A stretch of 46,521 nt of DNA. Origin: Pseudomonadota bacterium. GTDB taxonomy: Bacteria > Pseudomonadota > Gammaproteobacteria > DASZBR01. The stretch is taken from the NCBI GenBank assembly GCA_021777765.1, contig JAJYDF010000028.1, positions 1 to 46,521 on the forward strand, written 5' to 3'. Every line of letters begins with the position of its first letter. Within the stretch, counting starts at the first letter, position 1. This document shows positions 26,498 through 35,166 of this stretch, one piece after another. The notes under the pieces are model-generated. The model was given only the letters and a program-made list of their open reading frames with translations, made no database searches and was not told where the DNA came from. A program made the translations under genes and the position numbers.

Positions 26498-26869
26498 ATG
26501 GACTTTCAAAATAAAAAAGCTATTTATTTACAAATTGCCGATTATGTTTGTGAACAAATTCTATTAAATCAATGGAAAGAGAGTGACAAAATTCCATCGA
26601 TTCGAGATTTGGCCATAGACTTAGAAGTCAATCCCAATACGGTAATGCGTACATATGCGTTTTTACAAGATAAAAACATTATCGAAATGCAACGCGGTAT
26701 TGGTTATTTTGTGGCAGAGAAAGCGCGTAAACAAGCGCTTGAATTTAAAAAAGAGGAGTTTTTAACTTCTGATTTACCCAGTGTTTTCAGATCAATGGAA
26801 TTATTAGATATTGATCTTGAAGATATCGGACAACTTTATAAAAGGAGGATCAAACATGAAATCAAGTAG
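26498..26869 (+). CDS. GntR-family transcriptional regulator, YtrA subfamily
   Basis: A 123-aa DNA-binding protein. Residues 8-75 are the GntR winged helix (YLQIADYVCEQI, then IPSIRDLAIDLEVNPNTVMR and GIGYFVAEKA). The C-terminal part is only about 45 residues, the short two-helix dimerisation tail that defines the YtrA group and lacks a ligand-binding domain. It is the third gene of the ABC operon and probably binds the twin palindromes at 25019-25044. Its end overlaps the next gene by 14 bases. Confidence 0.9.
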   Translation: MDFQNKKAIYLQIADYVCEQILLNQWKESDKIPSIRDLAIDLEVNPNTVMRTYAFLQDKNIIEMQRGIGYFVAEKARKQALEFKKEEFLTSDLPSVFRSMELLDIDLEDIGQLYKRRIKHEIK

Positions 26870-27587
26870 TAAAGTACTGTGGGCTGCAGTCGTTATATTT
26901 TCTGTGGTGATGATAATAGATAATATTTCGCAAGGCGCATCTCAACAAAATGGTAATAATAATGAACCAAGAGTGGGATTTAGCTTTAGTTTTAATAAAC
27001 CGATAACGGGTGATGGTAATATTAAAAGCCAAACAAGGACTATTAATAATTCAAATGTTGTAAATATCAGTGGTAATTTTAAAGTTAATATTAATAATGG
27101 CAAACAATCATCTGTTGCTATAACGGCTGATGAAAATATATTGCCTTATATTGATGTGAATACTGATAATAATACTTTATCAATTGCAGTAAAATCGAAT
27201 GTTGTGATTAATCCATCACAAATTCCAACGATAAACATTACTGTGCCTGTTGTAAAAGCGCTAAATATCAGTGGTAAAACGCAATTACAAGCATCAAATA
27301 TTAATACCGATCAATTAGCAATTGATTTGAGTGGTAAAAGTGATGTTTTGTTAGCAGGGCATACTACTAACTTAATGATTACAGCCAGTGGTAAATCCTC
27401 TATTCAAAGTAATAATCTTATCGCTGAAAATATCACCATTAATGGCACAGGGAATTCAAATATCTCAGTTAATCCTATTAAAGAATTAATTTTAAATATA
27501 GTAGGGAAAAGTGATATTCAATATGTCGGTAATCCATCGATCACTAAAAATATTGTCGGGGATGTGACGATTGAAAAATTATCATAA
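26856..27587 (+). CDS. DUF2807 (GIN head-domain) exported protein
   Basis: A 243-aa protein starting at ATG 26856 with AAAGGAGG upstream, inside the end of the regulator gene, so translation is coupled. Residues 5-25 are a hydrophobic signal or anchor. From about 60 on the sequence repeats short beta strands (NVVNISGNFKVNINNG, then LNISGKTQLQASNI, LSGKSDVLLAG and ASGKSSIQSNN), the right-handed beta-helix pattern of DUF2807. Such proteins are predicted envelope adhesin-like folds with no established function. Placement as the last gene of a YtrA-ABC operon suggests an envelope-related task shared with the transporter. Confidence 0.8.
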   Translation: MKSSSKVLWAAVVIFSVVMIIDNISQGASQQNGNNNEPRVGFSFSFNKPITGDGNIKSQTRTINNSNVVNISGNFKVNINNGKQSSVAITADENILPYIDVNTDNNTLSIAVKSNVVINPSQIPTINITVPVVKALNISGKTQLQASNINTDQLAIDLSGKSDVLLAGHTTNLMITASGKSSIQSNNLIAENITINGTGNSNISVNPIKELILNIVGKSDIQYVGNPSITKNIVGDVTIEKLS

Positions 27588-27600
27588 GTGTAAATCTTTT

Positions 27601-27645
27601 TTCCTTCTCTTCTTCGGCACCTCCTTCCGCAAGTGAGAGAAGGAA
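27601..27645. repeat. CCTTCTC-type hairpin repeat
   Basis: TTCCTTCTCT (27601-27610) pairs with AGAGAAGGAA (27636-27645); the inner part is a second, degenerate CTTCC/GCAAG segment. It follows the DUF2807 gene by 13 bases and may end or protect the operon transcript. Confidence 0.6.
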
Positions 27646-27653
27646 GAATAGAT

Positions 27654-27843
27654 GTAATTTGGGTGAGGCAAATGAGGATTTGATTTATTTTTCATAATAT
27701 TAAATTTATGAGATAAATCATTTAAATGTAATGCGTAACCTGGGAATGATAGATCCCGGGTTACTCAGATGATATAACATGTAGTGTGGAAAATTTAATC
27801 ATTCTAATATATTTAAAATCTTCGTTTGCTCCACCCAGGCTAC
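27654..27843. repeat. ~190-bp inverted-repeat element, copy C
   Basis: The left end is decayed (GTAATTTGGGTGAGGCAAA), the central pair GCGTAACCTGGG / CCCGGGTTAC is clear at about 27733-27764, and the right end TTTGCTCCACCCAGGCTAC is intact. It ends six bases before the cyclase stop codon. Confidence 0.8.
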
Positions 27844-27849
27844 ATGATA

Positions 27850-29832
27850 TTACCTATTTTCAACAATTCTCCGCTCATAAAGTGACAACGCCCAAATCGG
27901 AAAATAATTTTTATATAGACAATATTCTAAAATTCCAGTACCGAAAAATACGCCAGCAGGACTTTCTTTTGGCCAATCACCATTAGCTAGTTGACGTTTT
28001 TTTAATACAGCAATGCCTTCATTAATAGCAATTTCTGCCGCTTTTCCTGGATAATTTGCTTTGAGTAAGGTAATTAATGCCCAGCTGGTCATAATAATTT
28101 GACTGTGTTGATGCGGAATATATCGGCATTCACGACAACCTAACCATGATTCGCCCCAACCGCCATCGTGTAATCTTTTGCTAATCATCCACTCACAAGC
28201 TTTCAAAATAGCGGGATCATCTGATGAAGCACCACTGGATAATAAACCAATGACACCAAAAAGCGTACCGTAAATATAATTAATGCCCCACGTGCCAGGC
28301 CATGATCCATCTTTATTTTGAGATTTTCTTAGAAAAATAGCCCCTTTTTTGATGGTTTCAGGGATCACTTTAAAACTTTCAGACAGTTGTAATTCAGGGA
28401 AATAATGTAACGCTTGCTGCAAACCATGCATACAGCTGGCAGTACATTCAACATAACTACGATCAAGCATGCAGTCGCCAAACATTTCTGTGGGATTAAA
28501 TATTTCTAATAATGATCCACCGTTCAAACGATCATAACCACTCCATCCACCATCTTTATTTTGACGTGAGAAAATAAATTGAATCATGTTTGTTATTTGA
28601 TTTGTTGTGAACTGTTTGTCCTGTGAGATATGTTTGCGTAATAAACAAATTGCACTTAATGCTTCAGCTGTGCAATCGCTAACCGGCAAACGATGTGCGC
28701 CATCACCAAAGCAAAAGCCGCCATAAATGGGATCAATATAATAATTTTGGTAATGCGGTAATTCTTCATTCATCATAGAACTGATTAAATATTCATTTGA
28801 TTTTTGCAGAAAATGCTGAGTAGTGTGAATAGGATCGTTAGGATCAGAACAAATTGCTTGGATAGAAAATGCCGTGTCCCACCCTTCGCTAGTCGCACCC
28901 ATCATCCGTAAACCTTCATTATCATCTTCCCAAAACCAATAATCCATCGCTTGAAATGACGGTAAAAAATATTCATGTTGGAGATGATATAAAACGAGTA
29001 CATTAAACAACCCATTAATAGGATTAATCGCTACATATTTGGTATGCTGTTGATGGTAGATAACATGATCTTGTATTTTTCTTAATGCATTTTGACGTTT
29101 TTTAGTGGAATGAAATTTTTCATACACAGATAGACCGCGGTAAATCATTTTTAAAATTTTTGCGGGTTGAATATAAACATCTGTAGGCGCAATACAAAAG
29201 CAATGTTTGCGAAAATTAATTTTTTCATAGGGTTTTGTATAAAGTTCATTGCGTAATTCATGAATTAAATTATTCGCTGGTATTTGAAATTTAATAGCAT
29301 ATAGATAACTCATCGCCAGATAAATTAAACGATTATGTCGATACATCCGCTTGGGATGAAATGGAAACCACTCTGGTAATATCCACATTTCCGGCAGAAT
29401 AGGGCTAAGACCTTCCCATTGATAAAGATTTAATAATGCCAATAAAAATTTTCCCCAAGTGGGTATATGTAAAATACCGCCATGCGTATGTAACCAATTT
29501 CTTGCTTTTTTACAGTGAATATTATTTGCAGGAACACCGAGCAGGCGCAATGAGATATAGGCGAGGGCAGTGGTAAATACAAAAGATTCTGATTCAGAAT
29601 GCAATCCCCAACCACCTTGGTCAGTTTGTCTGTATTGAAAATATTTTATGAATTTATCTTTGCGATCTTGTGGAATTTTTTGTTGTGTAATATAGGCGGT
29701 GATGATGTATTGTGCAGTAATCATGGAACACCATACGACTTCACCAACGACACAACCTTCGTTTTTTTGTAATGAGGTTAAATAGGCAATGGCGTTGCTT
29801 AATTCAGTTGATTTCGGATCTTTCGTTCGCAT
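27850..29832 (-). CDS. Oxidosqualene cyclase (lanosterol synthase-type sterol cyclase)
   Basis: A 660-aa triterpene cyclase. The catalytic motif is VSDCTAE (acid D386, partner C387), the form used by oxidosqualene cyclases; squalene-hopene cyclases have DxDDTA. The second cysteine that holds the catalytic Asp in human lanosterol synthase is present in SYVECTA (C463). Other blocks track lanosterol synthase: GWDTAFSIQA, LLEIFNPTEMFGDCMLDRS, GSWPGTWGINYIYGT, DGGWGESW and NGDWPKESPAGVF. Val two residues before the Asp (V384) is as in lanosterol-type rather than cycloartenol-type enzymes. The predicted reaction is 2,3-oxidosqualene to a protosterol at the membrane. AAGGAT precedes ATG 29832. Squalene synthase and an FAD monooxygenase lie next to it. 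The product identity is inference. Confidence 0.9.
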   Translation of the reverse strand: MRTKDPKSTELSNAIAYLTSLQKNEGCVVGEVVWCSMITAQYIITAYITQQKIPQDRKDKFIKYFQYRQTDQGGWGLHSESESFVFTTALAYISLRLLGVPANNIHCKKARNWLHTHGGILHIPTWGKFLLALLNLYQWEGLSPILPEMWILPEWFPFHPKRMYRHNRLIYLAMSYLYAIKFQIPANNLIHELRNELYTKPYEKINFRKHCFCIAPTDVYIQPAKILKMIYRGLSVYEKFHSTKKRQNALRKIQDHVIYHQQHTKYVAINPINGLFNVLVLYHLQHEYFLPSFQAMDYWFWEDDNEGLRMMGATSEGWDTAFSIQAICSDPNDPIHTTQHFLQKSNEYLISSMMNEELPHYQNYYIDPIYGGFCFGDGAHRLPVSDCTAEALSAICLLRKHISQDKQFTTNQITNMIQFIFSRQNKDGGWSGYDRLNGGSLLEIFNPTEMFGDCMLDRSYVECTASCMHGLQQALHYFPELQLSESFKVIPETIKKGAIFLRKSQNKDGSWPGTWGINYIYGTLFGVIGLLSSGASSDDPAILKACEWMISKRLHDGGWGESWLGCRECRYIPHQHSQIIMTSWALITLLKANYPGKAAEIAINEGIAVLKKRQLANGDWPKESPAGVFFGTGILEYCLYKNYFPIWALSLYERRIVENR

Positions 29833-29867
29833 GTGAATATCCTTATTTGTATATCAGCTGGCAAAAT

Positions 29868-30068
29868 GTAGCCTGGGTGGAGCCAAATGATGAAATAAAA
29901 CAGTGTAAAAAACGCAGTTTTAAGTCAGTATCTATTTAAAATTGTGGCGAAACCCAGGAATATAATTACTTTATTCCCGGGTTTCGCCAGCAATTCTAAT
30001 GAAATTAATGTATAGAATTGTATGTGAGATTCATTATTAACATTTTCATATGGCTGCACCCAGGCTAC
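29868..30068. repeat. ~190-bp inverted-repeat element, copy D (complete)
   Basis: Left end GTAGCCTGGGTGGAGCCAA, centre GGCGAAACCCAGG ... CCCGGGTTTCGCC, right end TGGCTGCACCCAGGCTAC. At 201 bp it fills most of the divergent gap between the cyclase and squalene synthase genes, so promoters for both lie in or against it. Confidence 0.88.
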
Positions 30069-30155
30069 ATCTGGGTTGTAAGCGACTTAACATTATATAG
30101 TTACAAACTCAATCGCTTAATATATCATGCGCAGTTAATTTAGAAAATTTTATGG

Positions 30156-31025
30156 ATGAGCGATTATTCCATGGTGGCAAGAAAAGAGTTAAGTGATATT
30201 GAGTTTAACCAACAACTGCAAGAGTCATTCGCTTATTGTCAGCAATTAACGCGTAAAAATGCTAAAAATTTTTATTACGGCTTATGTCTTTCACCCAAGA
30301 TAAAGCGATTAGGTTTATATGCCATATATGCTTGGATGAAAACATTGGATGATATTGTTGACGGTGACGGCGCACCGGTTGAAAAACAACAATTAGTCGA
30401 TCAATTTTATCATGCAACTATGGCAGTACTCGATCCACATTTTCTATCCATAAACCCCTCGCCGACTGAAAAATTTTGGTTAGCATTCCGTGACACAATA
30501 TTGCGCTATCAAATTCCATTTTCTTATTTACAAGCGATGTTTGATGGGCAAAAGCAAGATATGCAACCCTCAATATTTCGTAATTTTTCTGAACTTTATC
30601 AATATTGTTACCGTGTAGCATCTACGGTTGGTTTGATATGTATAAAAATATGGGGTTACGACCAAAGTGCTAATGTCGATCAACTTGCTGAATATCAGGG
30701 GATTGCCTTTCAATTAACTAATATTTTACGTGATGTTACCACTGACACAAAATTAGGTAGACATTATTTACCAGGTGCACCACAGACAAAAGAACAGCGT
30801 GAAAATGTCATTAACGAACTGCTTGCCAAAACAGCAGAATATTATGAGAAATCGAAAGCTTTAATAAATTATGTTCATCCAGATGGACGTTCGAGTCTAC
30901 GTGTTATGACTAAAATTTATTATGGCATTTTTTTAAAATTAAAAGCGCATCCTGAAAGAATTCTTTATCAAATGCCTGTTAAATTAAATTTTTTGCAGAA
31001 GATATTCATCATGTTGAGAGCATGA
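30156..31025 (+). CDS. Squalene/phytoene synthase family protein
   Basis: Head-to-head prenyl transferase of 289 aa that probably joins two farnesyl diphosphates. Both aspartate-rich motifs are present: DDIVD at 65-69 and the NILRDVTTD motif with D193 and D197, followed by GRHYLP. The opening ARKELSDIE ... TRKNAKNFYYGL is like HpnD/CrtB-type bacterial enzymes. hpnC and hpnE, needed for the three-enzyme bacterial route, are not in this window, so it may make squalene by itself or depend on genes elsewhere. It is divergent from the sterol cyclase, which supports squalene over phytoene. The start ATG 30156 has no good ribosome-binding site; ATG 30171 is an alternative. Confidence 0.85.
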   Translation: MSDYSMVARKELSDIEFNQQLQESFAYCQQLTRKNAKNFYYGLCLSPKIKRLGLYAIYAWMKTLDDIVDGDGAPVEKQQLVDQFYHATMAVLDPHFLSINPSPTEKFWLAFRDTILRYQIPFSYLQAMFDGQKQDMQPSIFRNFSELYQYCYRVASTVGLICIKIWGYDQSANVDQLAEYQGIAFQLTNILRDVTTDTKLGRHYLPGAPQTKEQRENVINELLAKTAEYYEKSKALINYVHPDGRSSLRVMTKIYYGIFLKLKAHPERILYQMPVKLNFLQKIFIMLRA

Positions 31026-31067
31026 AAATTTCTTCCTTCGCCCCGGAGTGGAGAAAAACATTGTGAT

Positions 31068-32189
31068 TTAATTTGTTAAAAATAATTTTGTTAAATTCGT
31101 CAACGCTGAAGCAGTAAATGAATTCCCCAGCCCCGTCATTCTCCAACAAAATCGTTGCTGTACAAAAGAATTGCGTAATACAGGGATTAAAATATGATTG
31201 CGCGCAAATTTTGTTGCAGGTGTTGCCAGCGTAGCAATTTTAACGAGCGCTTCACTGTCATGTGACACTTGCACGGCATTTGCGCGTTGAATTTTGTCAT
31301 ATTCGTGCAGCTGATTATTCATTAATAATTGTGAAAATATCACCGCATCCTCTATCCCTAAATTCATACCACGTCCACCAATCGGAGGAAAAATATGTGC
31401 AGCATCGCCACCTAAAAATATACGGTCGGACCGATAATTATCGGCCATTTTAAATGCGACATTAAATTGTGATTGCCAATAAAAATTTTTGATGTTGCAT
31501 GATTTCGGTAATAATGACAGGGTGTTTTCAATATTTGAAACAGCGTAGTAACGATGCTCTGCGACAGGTAATACAATCATTAATGCATTATCAAACATAA
31601 AAATATTGCTGTGTGCAAAAGGCCAATCCATTTCTACATCGATAATGCTCCACCGTTCAATTTTTTGATTGCCTGTGAAAGAGATATTGGCTTGTTTTCT
31701 CACTGTGCTATGCGCACCATCTGCGCCAAATACTATTTCACAAGAAACGTCTTCTGTTTGACCATTTTTATTAATGGTTGCGATGACTTTATCTTTATTT
31801 TGTTGCACCGATATGAGTTCTGTATTACGTTCAACACTAATTCCTTTTTTGGCTAATTCATTATTAAATATTTTTTCAATATTATTTTGCGTTAATGACA
31901 ACATAAAATTATAAGGGCATTTTATGCGATTGAAATTTAATTCAATGAGTAAATCAGACTGATATAATAAATTTAATTTTGGCACTTTGATGCCATTTTC
32001 AATCAGTTGCGCGGTGAGCCCGAATGGTTCTAACAGCATGAGGCTACGTGGATTAATCCCAATAGCACGGATTTGTTTAGTACTATCATTATTTTTATCA
32101 ATTATGCGAACGTTTTTTCCTAAACTGGACAATGTTAATGCTGCTGTTAATCCAACGGGACCAGCGCCGATAATTAATACATCTAACAT
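31068..32189 (-). CDS. FAD-dependent monooxygenase (class A type)
   Basis: A 373-aa flavoprotein. The Rossmann motif LIIGAGPVGLTAAL is at 5-18, a DG motif is VFGADGAHSTVR, and the GD motif is FLGGDAAHIFPPIGGRGMNLG. This is the PHBH/UbiH layout of single-component hydroxylases. Squalene epoxidases are related flavoproteins but usually carry a different GD region and C-terminal membrane helices, so the substrate is open. It converges on the squalene synthase gene (42 bases apart) and a repeat lies upstream, so it is part of the same small locus. Squalene epoxidation is an attractive but unproven role; ubiquinone-type or aromatic hydroxylation is the alternative. Confidence 0.85.
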   Translation of the reverse strand: MLDVLIIGAGPVGLTAALTLSSLGKNVRIIDKNNDSTKQIRAIGINPRSLMLLEPFGLTAQLIENGIKVPKLNLLYQSDLLIELNFNRIKCPYNFMLSLTQNNIEKIFNNELAKKGISVERNTELISVQQNKDKVIATINKNGQTEDVSCEIVFGADGAHSTVRKQANISFTGNQKIERWSIIDVEMDWPFAHSNIFMFDNALMIVLPVAEHRYYAVSNIENTLSLLPKSCNIKNFYWQSQFNVAFKMADNYRSDRIFLGGDAAHIFPPIGGRGMNLGIEDAVIFSQLLMNNQLHEYDKIQRANAVQVSHDSEALVKIATLATPATKFARNHILIPVLRNSFVQQRFCWRMTGLGNSFTASALTNLTKLFLTN

Positions 32190-32256
32190 ATCAAACTTTA
32201 TCCTAGTAAATTGTAACTATACAGTGTTGTCATTCCAGTCGGCACAAAAAATAATT

Positions 32257-32449
32257 GTAGCCTGGGTGGAGCAATTGAAAAATATATTTATATATCATAA
32301 TAAGGAATAATTAACGATTTTTATTTAAAACGACTGCGTAACCCGGGGGGTTAATATTTCCTGGGTTACGCCATTGGCTGAAATGAATATTAATGTAAAC
32401 GACAAACAATATCATGTTATATAATCTTCATTTGCTTCAACCAGGCTAC
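32257..32449. repeat. ~190-bp inverted-repeat element, copy E (complete)
   Basis: Left end GTAGCCTGGGTGGAGCAA, centre GCGTAACCCGGGG ... CCTGGGTTACGCC, right end TTTGCTTCAACCAGGCTAC. At 193 bp it lies upstream of the monooxygenase gene and downstream of the DUF2156 gene. Confidence 0.88.
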
Positions 32450-32480
32450 GATTACTTTTATGAAACGCTCTAATACAGAT

Positions 32481-33500
32481 TTATTTCACATCATAACTCA
32501 CATTTTTTATCGCTAGCAATTCACGCAATCCAAAAGATTTTCTGCTTAAAAGAATATAACCAGGCGATTTAATCGGGTTAAATTTACTCCAGAAAACATT
32601 CAACCCTTCAAGGTGTCCTAGATAATGTGCAAATCTAAATGTCATATGAATTAAACCCGATGAGAATTTGTTAAGTCCAATAAACTTACCAGGATTTGAA
32701 TTAGGTACCATGCCTAAATTGACATAATGAGATGATTCTTTAGCCAACGTTTTCACAACAGTAATGACTAATAATTCAGAAGTACCATGCGGCGCTTCCG
32801 GAATGACCAATAAATTATTAAGAAACCAACCTTGTTTTGCTTTAATTTGATTGAGCACAACAACGCCAACAATTTTATTTTGCACTTTTGCATAAAACCA
32901 TCTTTTGCCAATACGATGATTAAATAATGACAGTGCGGAAATATGCAGATGACCACGGTGTTTTTTAAGCCATTGTTGGCTAACGGCATCTATGGCATTT
33001 TCTAATGCTATATGGTGTGGAAAATATTCCTGAACCGTAACTCCCTCTAATGCCGCATGTTTAATTTTTTTGCGAATTAATCTGCTATTGCTACCCGATG
33101 TCTTGCTAGGATCAGATTGCGGATTTAAATATAATTCATCACCAAATTGAAATAATGCCTTGCACACATTATTAATGGCCCACTGAGCAAATTCTTGTGT
33201 AACAATTAAATAGATAATTCGGCGGTTTTTTGACACCATGAATTGATGAAATGATTTAGTGAGGATTTCTCTGTCGTTTACTGCACAAATGGGTTCACCA
33301 AAAACAACAGCGCAGCCGTGCGAGATACGATAAGCAATAAAACCCTCTATTTTAGCAATCGAATAAATGTGAGTCTGACTCTCTAATACAGCATCGACTG
33401 TTGATCCACTCCATTGACGTACCCATTCAATAATTTGTTGTCTATTGGGAATTTGTAACAAATCTGGGTCCAAGATCAATTTATTGTTTGCTGCTTCCAT
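32481..33500 (-). CDS. DUF2156 / phosphatidylglycerol lysyltransferase C-terminal-like protein
   Basis: A 339-aa soluble protein with two GNAT-like halves: GFIAYRISHGCAVVFGEPIC early and VGVVVLNQI, then GWFLNNLLVIPEAPHGTSEL and VNLGMVPNS later. This is the arrangement of DUF2156/LPG-synthase C-terminal domains that transfer aminoacyl groups from tRNA, but the membrane-embedded MprF half is absent. ATG 33500 has AAGGT upstream; the longer frame to 33524 has not. The acceptor is unknown; an acyl- or aminoacyltransferase acting on lipid or peptide is the family-based guess. A GNAT gene lies 45 bases upstream in the same direction. Confidence 0.75.
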   Translation of the reverse strand: MEAANNKLILDPDLLQIPNRQQIIEWVRQWSGSTVDAVLESQTHIYSIAKIEGFIAYRISHGCAVVFGEPICAVNDREILTKSFHQFMVSKNRRIIYLIVTQEFAQWAINNVCKALFQFGDELYLNPQSDPSKTSGSNSRLIRKKIKHAALEGVTVQEYFPHHIALENAIDAVSQQWLKKHRGHLHISALSLFNHRIGKRWFYAKVQNKIVGVVVLNQIKAKQGWFLNNLLVIPEAPHGTSELLVITVVKTLAKESSHYVNLGMVPNSNPGKFIGLNKFSSGLIHMTFRFAHYLGHLEGLNVFWSKFNPIKSPGYILLSRKSFGLRELLAIKNVSYDVK

Positions 33501-33545
33501 GCAATACCTTTTATACATCAACAAAACTTTGCAGTTTAATCTAAT

Positions 33546-33959
33546 TTATAATTTTTTTCTAAGAAAAATATTCGCGTGACCGAAGGTATAATTATTGATT
33601 TCGCCAATTTTGTGGTATCCATTTTTTAAATAAAAATCGACTGCTTGAAAATCAAAGGTATTTGTTGTTGAAAATTGACATCCAAATTGTTTTGCTTCTT
33701 GTTCTGCTGATTGCAATAATTGCGTCCCATAATGTTGCTTACGCAGATTTTCTGTTATCCACAAAATATCTATATACAGTGATTCAGAATCTAGCCCACC
33801 TTGTAAACCACCTACAATTTTTCCTGTATCATCTCTTAAAAATAGGGACAGCGGTTTTTCACGTTCACCGAAAATTTTCTCATTAAATGCGATGAGTTGT
33901 TCTGTCACGAATTGGTTATCATTTTCAGTGGGGTGATAATCTATGGTGATTTTATACAT
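33546..33959 (-). CDS. GNAT-family N-acetyltransferase
   Basis: A 137-aa acetyl-CoA-dependent transferase. Motif A is visible as LYIDILWITENLRKQHYGTQ (acetyl-CoA loop around RKQHYGTQL), followed by TFDFQAVDFYLKNGY, the usual motif B. AGGAT precedes the ATG. The substrate cannot be told; its closest-looking relatives act on small molecules or drugs. It is probably co-transcribed with the DUF2156 gene. Confidence 0.85.
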   Translation of the reverse strand: MYKITIDYHPTENDNQFVTEQLIAFNEKIFGEREKPLSLFLRDDTGKIVGGLQGGLDSESLYIDILWITENLRKQHYGTQLLQSAEQEAKQFGCQFSTTNTFDFQAVDFYLKNGYHKIGEINNYTFGHANIFLRKKL

Positions 33960-34054
33960 GCAATATCCTAGGTCTTTTTGTCCTTGAATGCAGCGTTGTA
34001 TTCTATACCAGAACCTCTTATATTGTTAAACTTTTTAATCGAGGAGAAAATAAA

Positions 34055-34426
34055 ATGATTGATAGAGATAAAGCCTGGAAATTTGCACATGAATGGTTAG
34101 ATGCCTGGAACAAACATGATGTGGATCTCATCATGAAACATTATGCAGACACTATTGAATTTTGTTCTCCCGTTGTGCAAAAAGTGTTAGGTGATCCGAA
34201 TGGTGTTGTGAATGGCATTGATAATTTGCGAGATTATTTTTCACGTCAATTACAAAAATTTTCTACTTTGCATTTCCAATTACTGGATGTATTTGCTTCG
34301 CCACAAAGTATCGTATTGTATTACAAAATTAATCGTGGTTTGCTAGCGGCAGAAGTGATGATAATGAATCCTGATATGAAAGCCATCAAAGTTTATGCTA
34401 ATTATGACAAAAATGATGTGGGTTAG
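34055..34426 (+). CDS. NTF2/SnoaL-like protein
   Basis: A 123-aa cone-shaped-fold protein: AHEWLDAWNKHDVDLIMKHY, then DTIEFCSP and a C-terminal strand pair VLYYKINRG and AAEVMIMN. The SnoaL/NTF2 family includes small-molecule isomerases and cyclases and non-catalytic binding proteins; the ligand is unknown. GAGGAGA lies ahead of the ATG. It precedes the LysE gene by 86 bases. Confidence 0.8.
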   Translation: MIDRDKAWKFAHEWLDAWNKHDVDLIMKHYADTIEFCSPVVQKVLGDPNGVVNGIDNLRDYFSRQLQKFSTLHFQLLDVFASPQSIVLYYKINRGLLAAEVMIMNPDMKAIKVYANYDKNDVG

Positions 34427-34512
34427 TTATATAATTAATCAATTTACACAACCAAGAGTGAATAAGTTTTCTAATCAAAGTTAATTTGAAAAAAAGGGGT
34501 TAATTCGAATAA

Positions 34513-35166
34513 ATGTATTCCAGTCAATTAGCACATTTGGTATTTGGTCTTATGTTAGGGTGGGGCGCTGCGATACCCATTGGACCGATGAATTTAGAAA
34601 TTATTCGCCGTAATTTAAAATATGGATCTTTATATGGTGTTGCACTAGGAATTGGAGCATGCACTGCAGATGTTACGTATATTATATTGTTAGCATTAGG
34701 TGCGCTAACAATTTTACATTATGCGATTGTCTTAAAAATAGTAGGAATTTTAGGATCATTAGTATTAGCTTGGTTTGGTTATAGCGCTTTAAAATTAAAT
34801 AGTAATAAATTGGATCAACAACCCAATCGATTAACTTCCCCGCAAAATACTGCTTTATGGCTTCATACCAGAGATGGATATATTTTAACTTTAATTAATC
34901 CGTATACTATTTTGTTTTGGTCCTCAGTCAGTAGTCAAATTGCAGTGATGTCGCAAAATTCACATCTGCCATTATTTTATGCCAGTGTTGGTGTGCTCAT
35001 CGCAACATTAAGCTGGGTAATTAGTTTAAATATAGTTTTAAATTTTACCAAACACCGATTATCATCTAAAACTATGCAATTATTTAATTATTTTGGTGGT
35101 GTTTTATTATTATTATTTGCAGTGTTAGGATTATGGCATTCGTTATATCCTTTGCACACTGGTTAA
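34513..35166 (+). CDS. LysE/RhtB-family amino-acid exporter
   Basis: A 217-aa inner-membrane exporter with about six hydrophobic segments. The family signature GWGAAIPIGPMNLEIIRRNL is near the N-terminus, followed by GVALGIGACTADVTYIILLA and a late LTLINPYTILFWSS block. LysE-type proteins export basic or neutral amino acids; the substrate is not determined here. It has a weak ribosome-binding site (AGGGG about 15 bases upstream of the ATG). Its last four bases overlap the convergent 252-aa gene. Confidence 0.88.
   Translation: MYSSQLAHLVFGLMLGWGAAIPIGPMNLEIIRRNLKYGSLYGVALGIGACTADVTYIILLALGALTILHYAIVLKIVGILGSLVLAWFGYSALKLNSNKLDQQPNRLTSPQNTALWLHTRDGYILTLINPYTILFWSSVSSQIAVMSQNSHLPLFYASVGVLIATLSWVISLNIVLNFTKHRLSSKTMQLFNYFGGVLLLLFAVLGLWHSLYPLHTG

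Noticed and set aside
27850..29832. Annotation as squalene-hopene cyclase
   Set aside because: The active-site motif is VSDCTAE rather than DxDDTA, and the remaining blocks follow lanosterol synthase.
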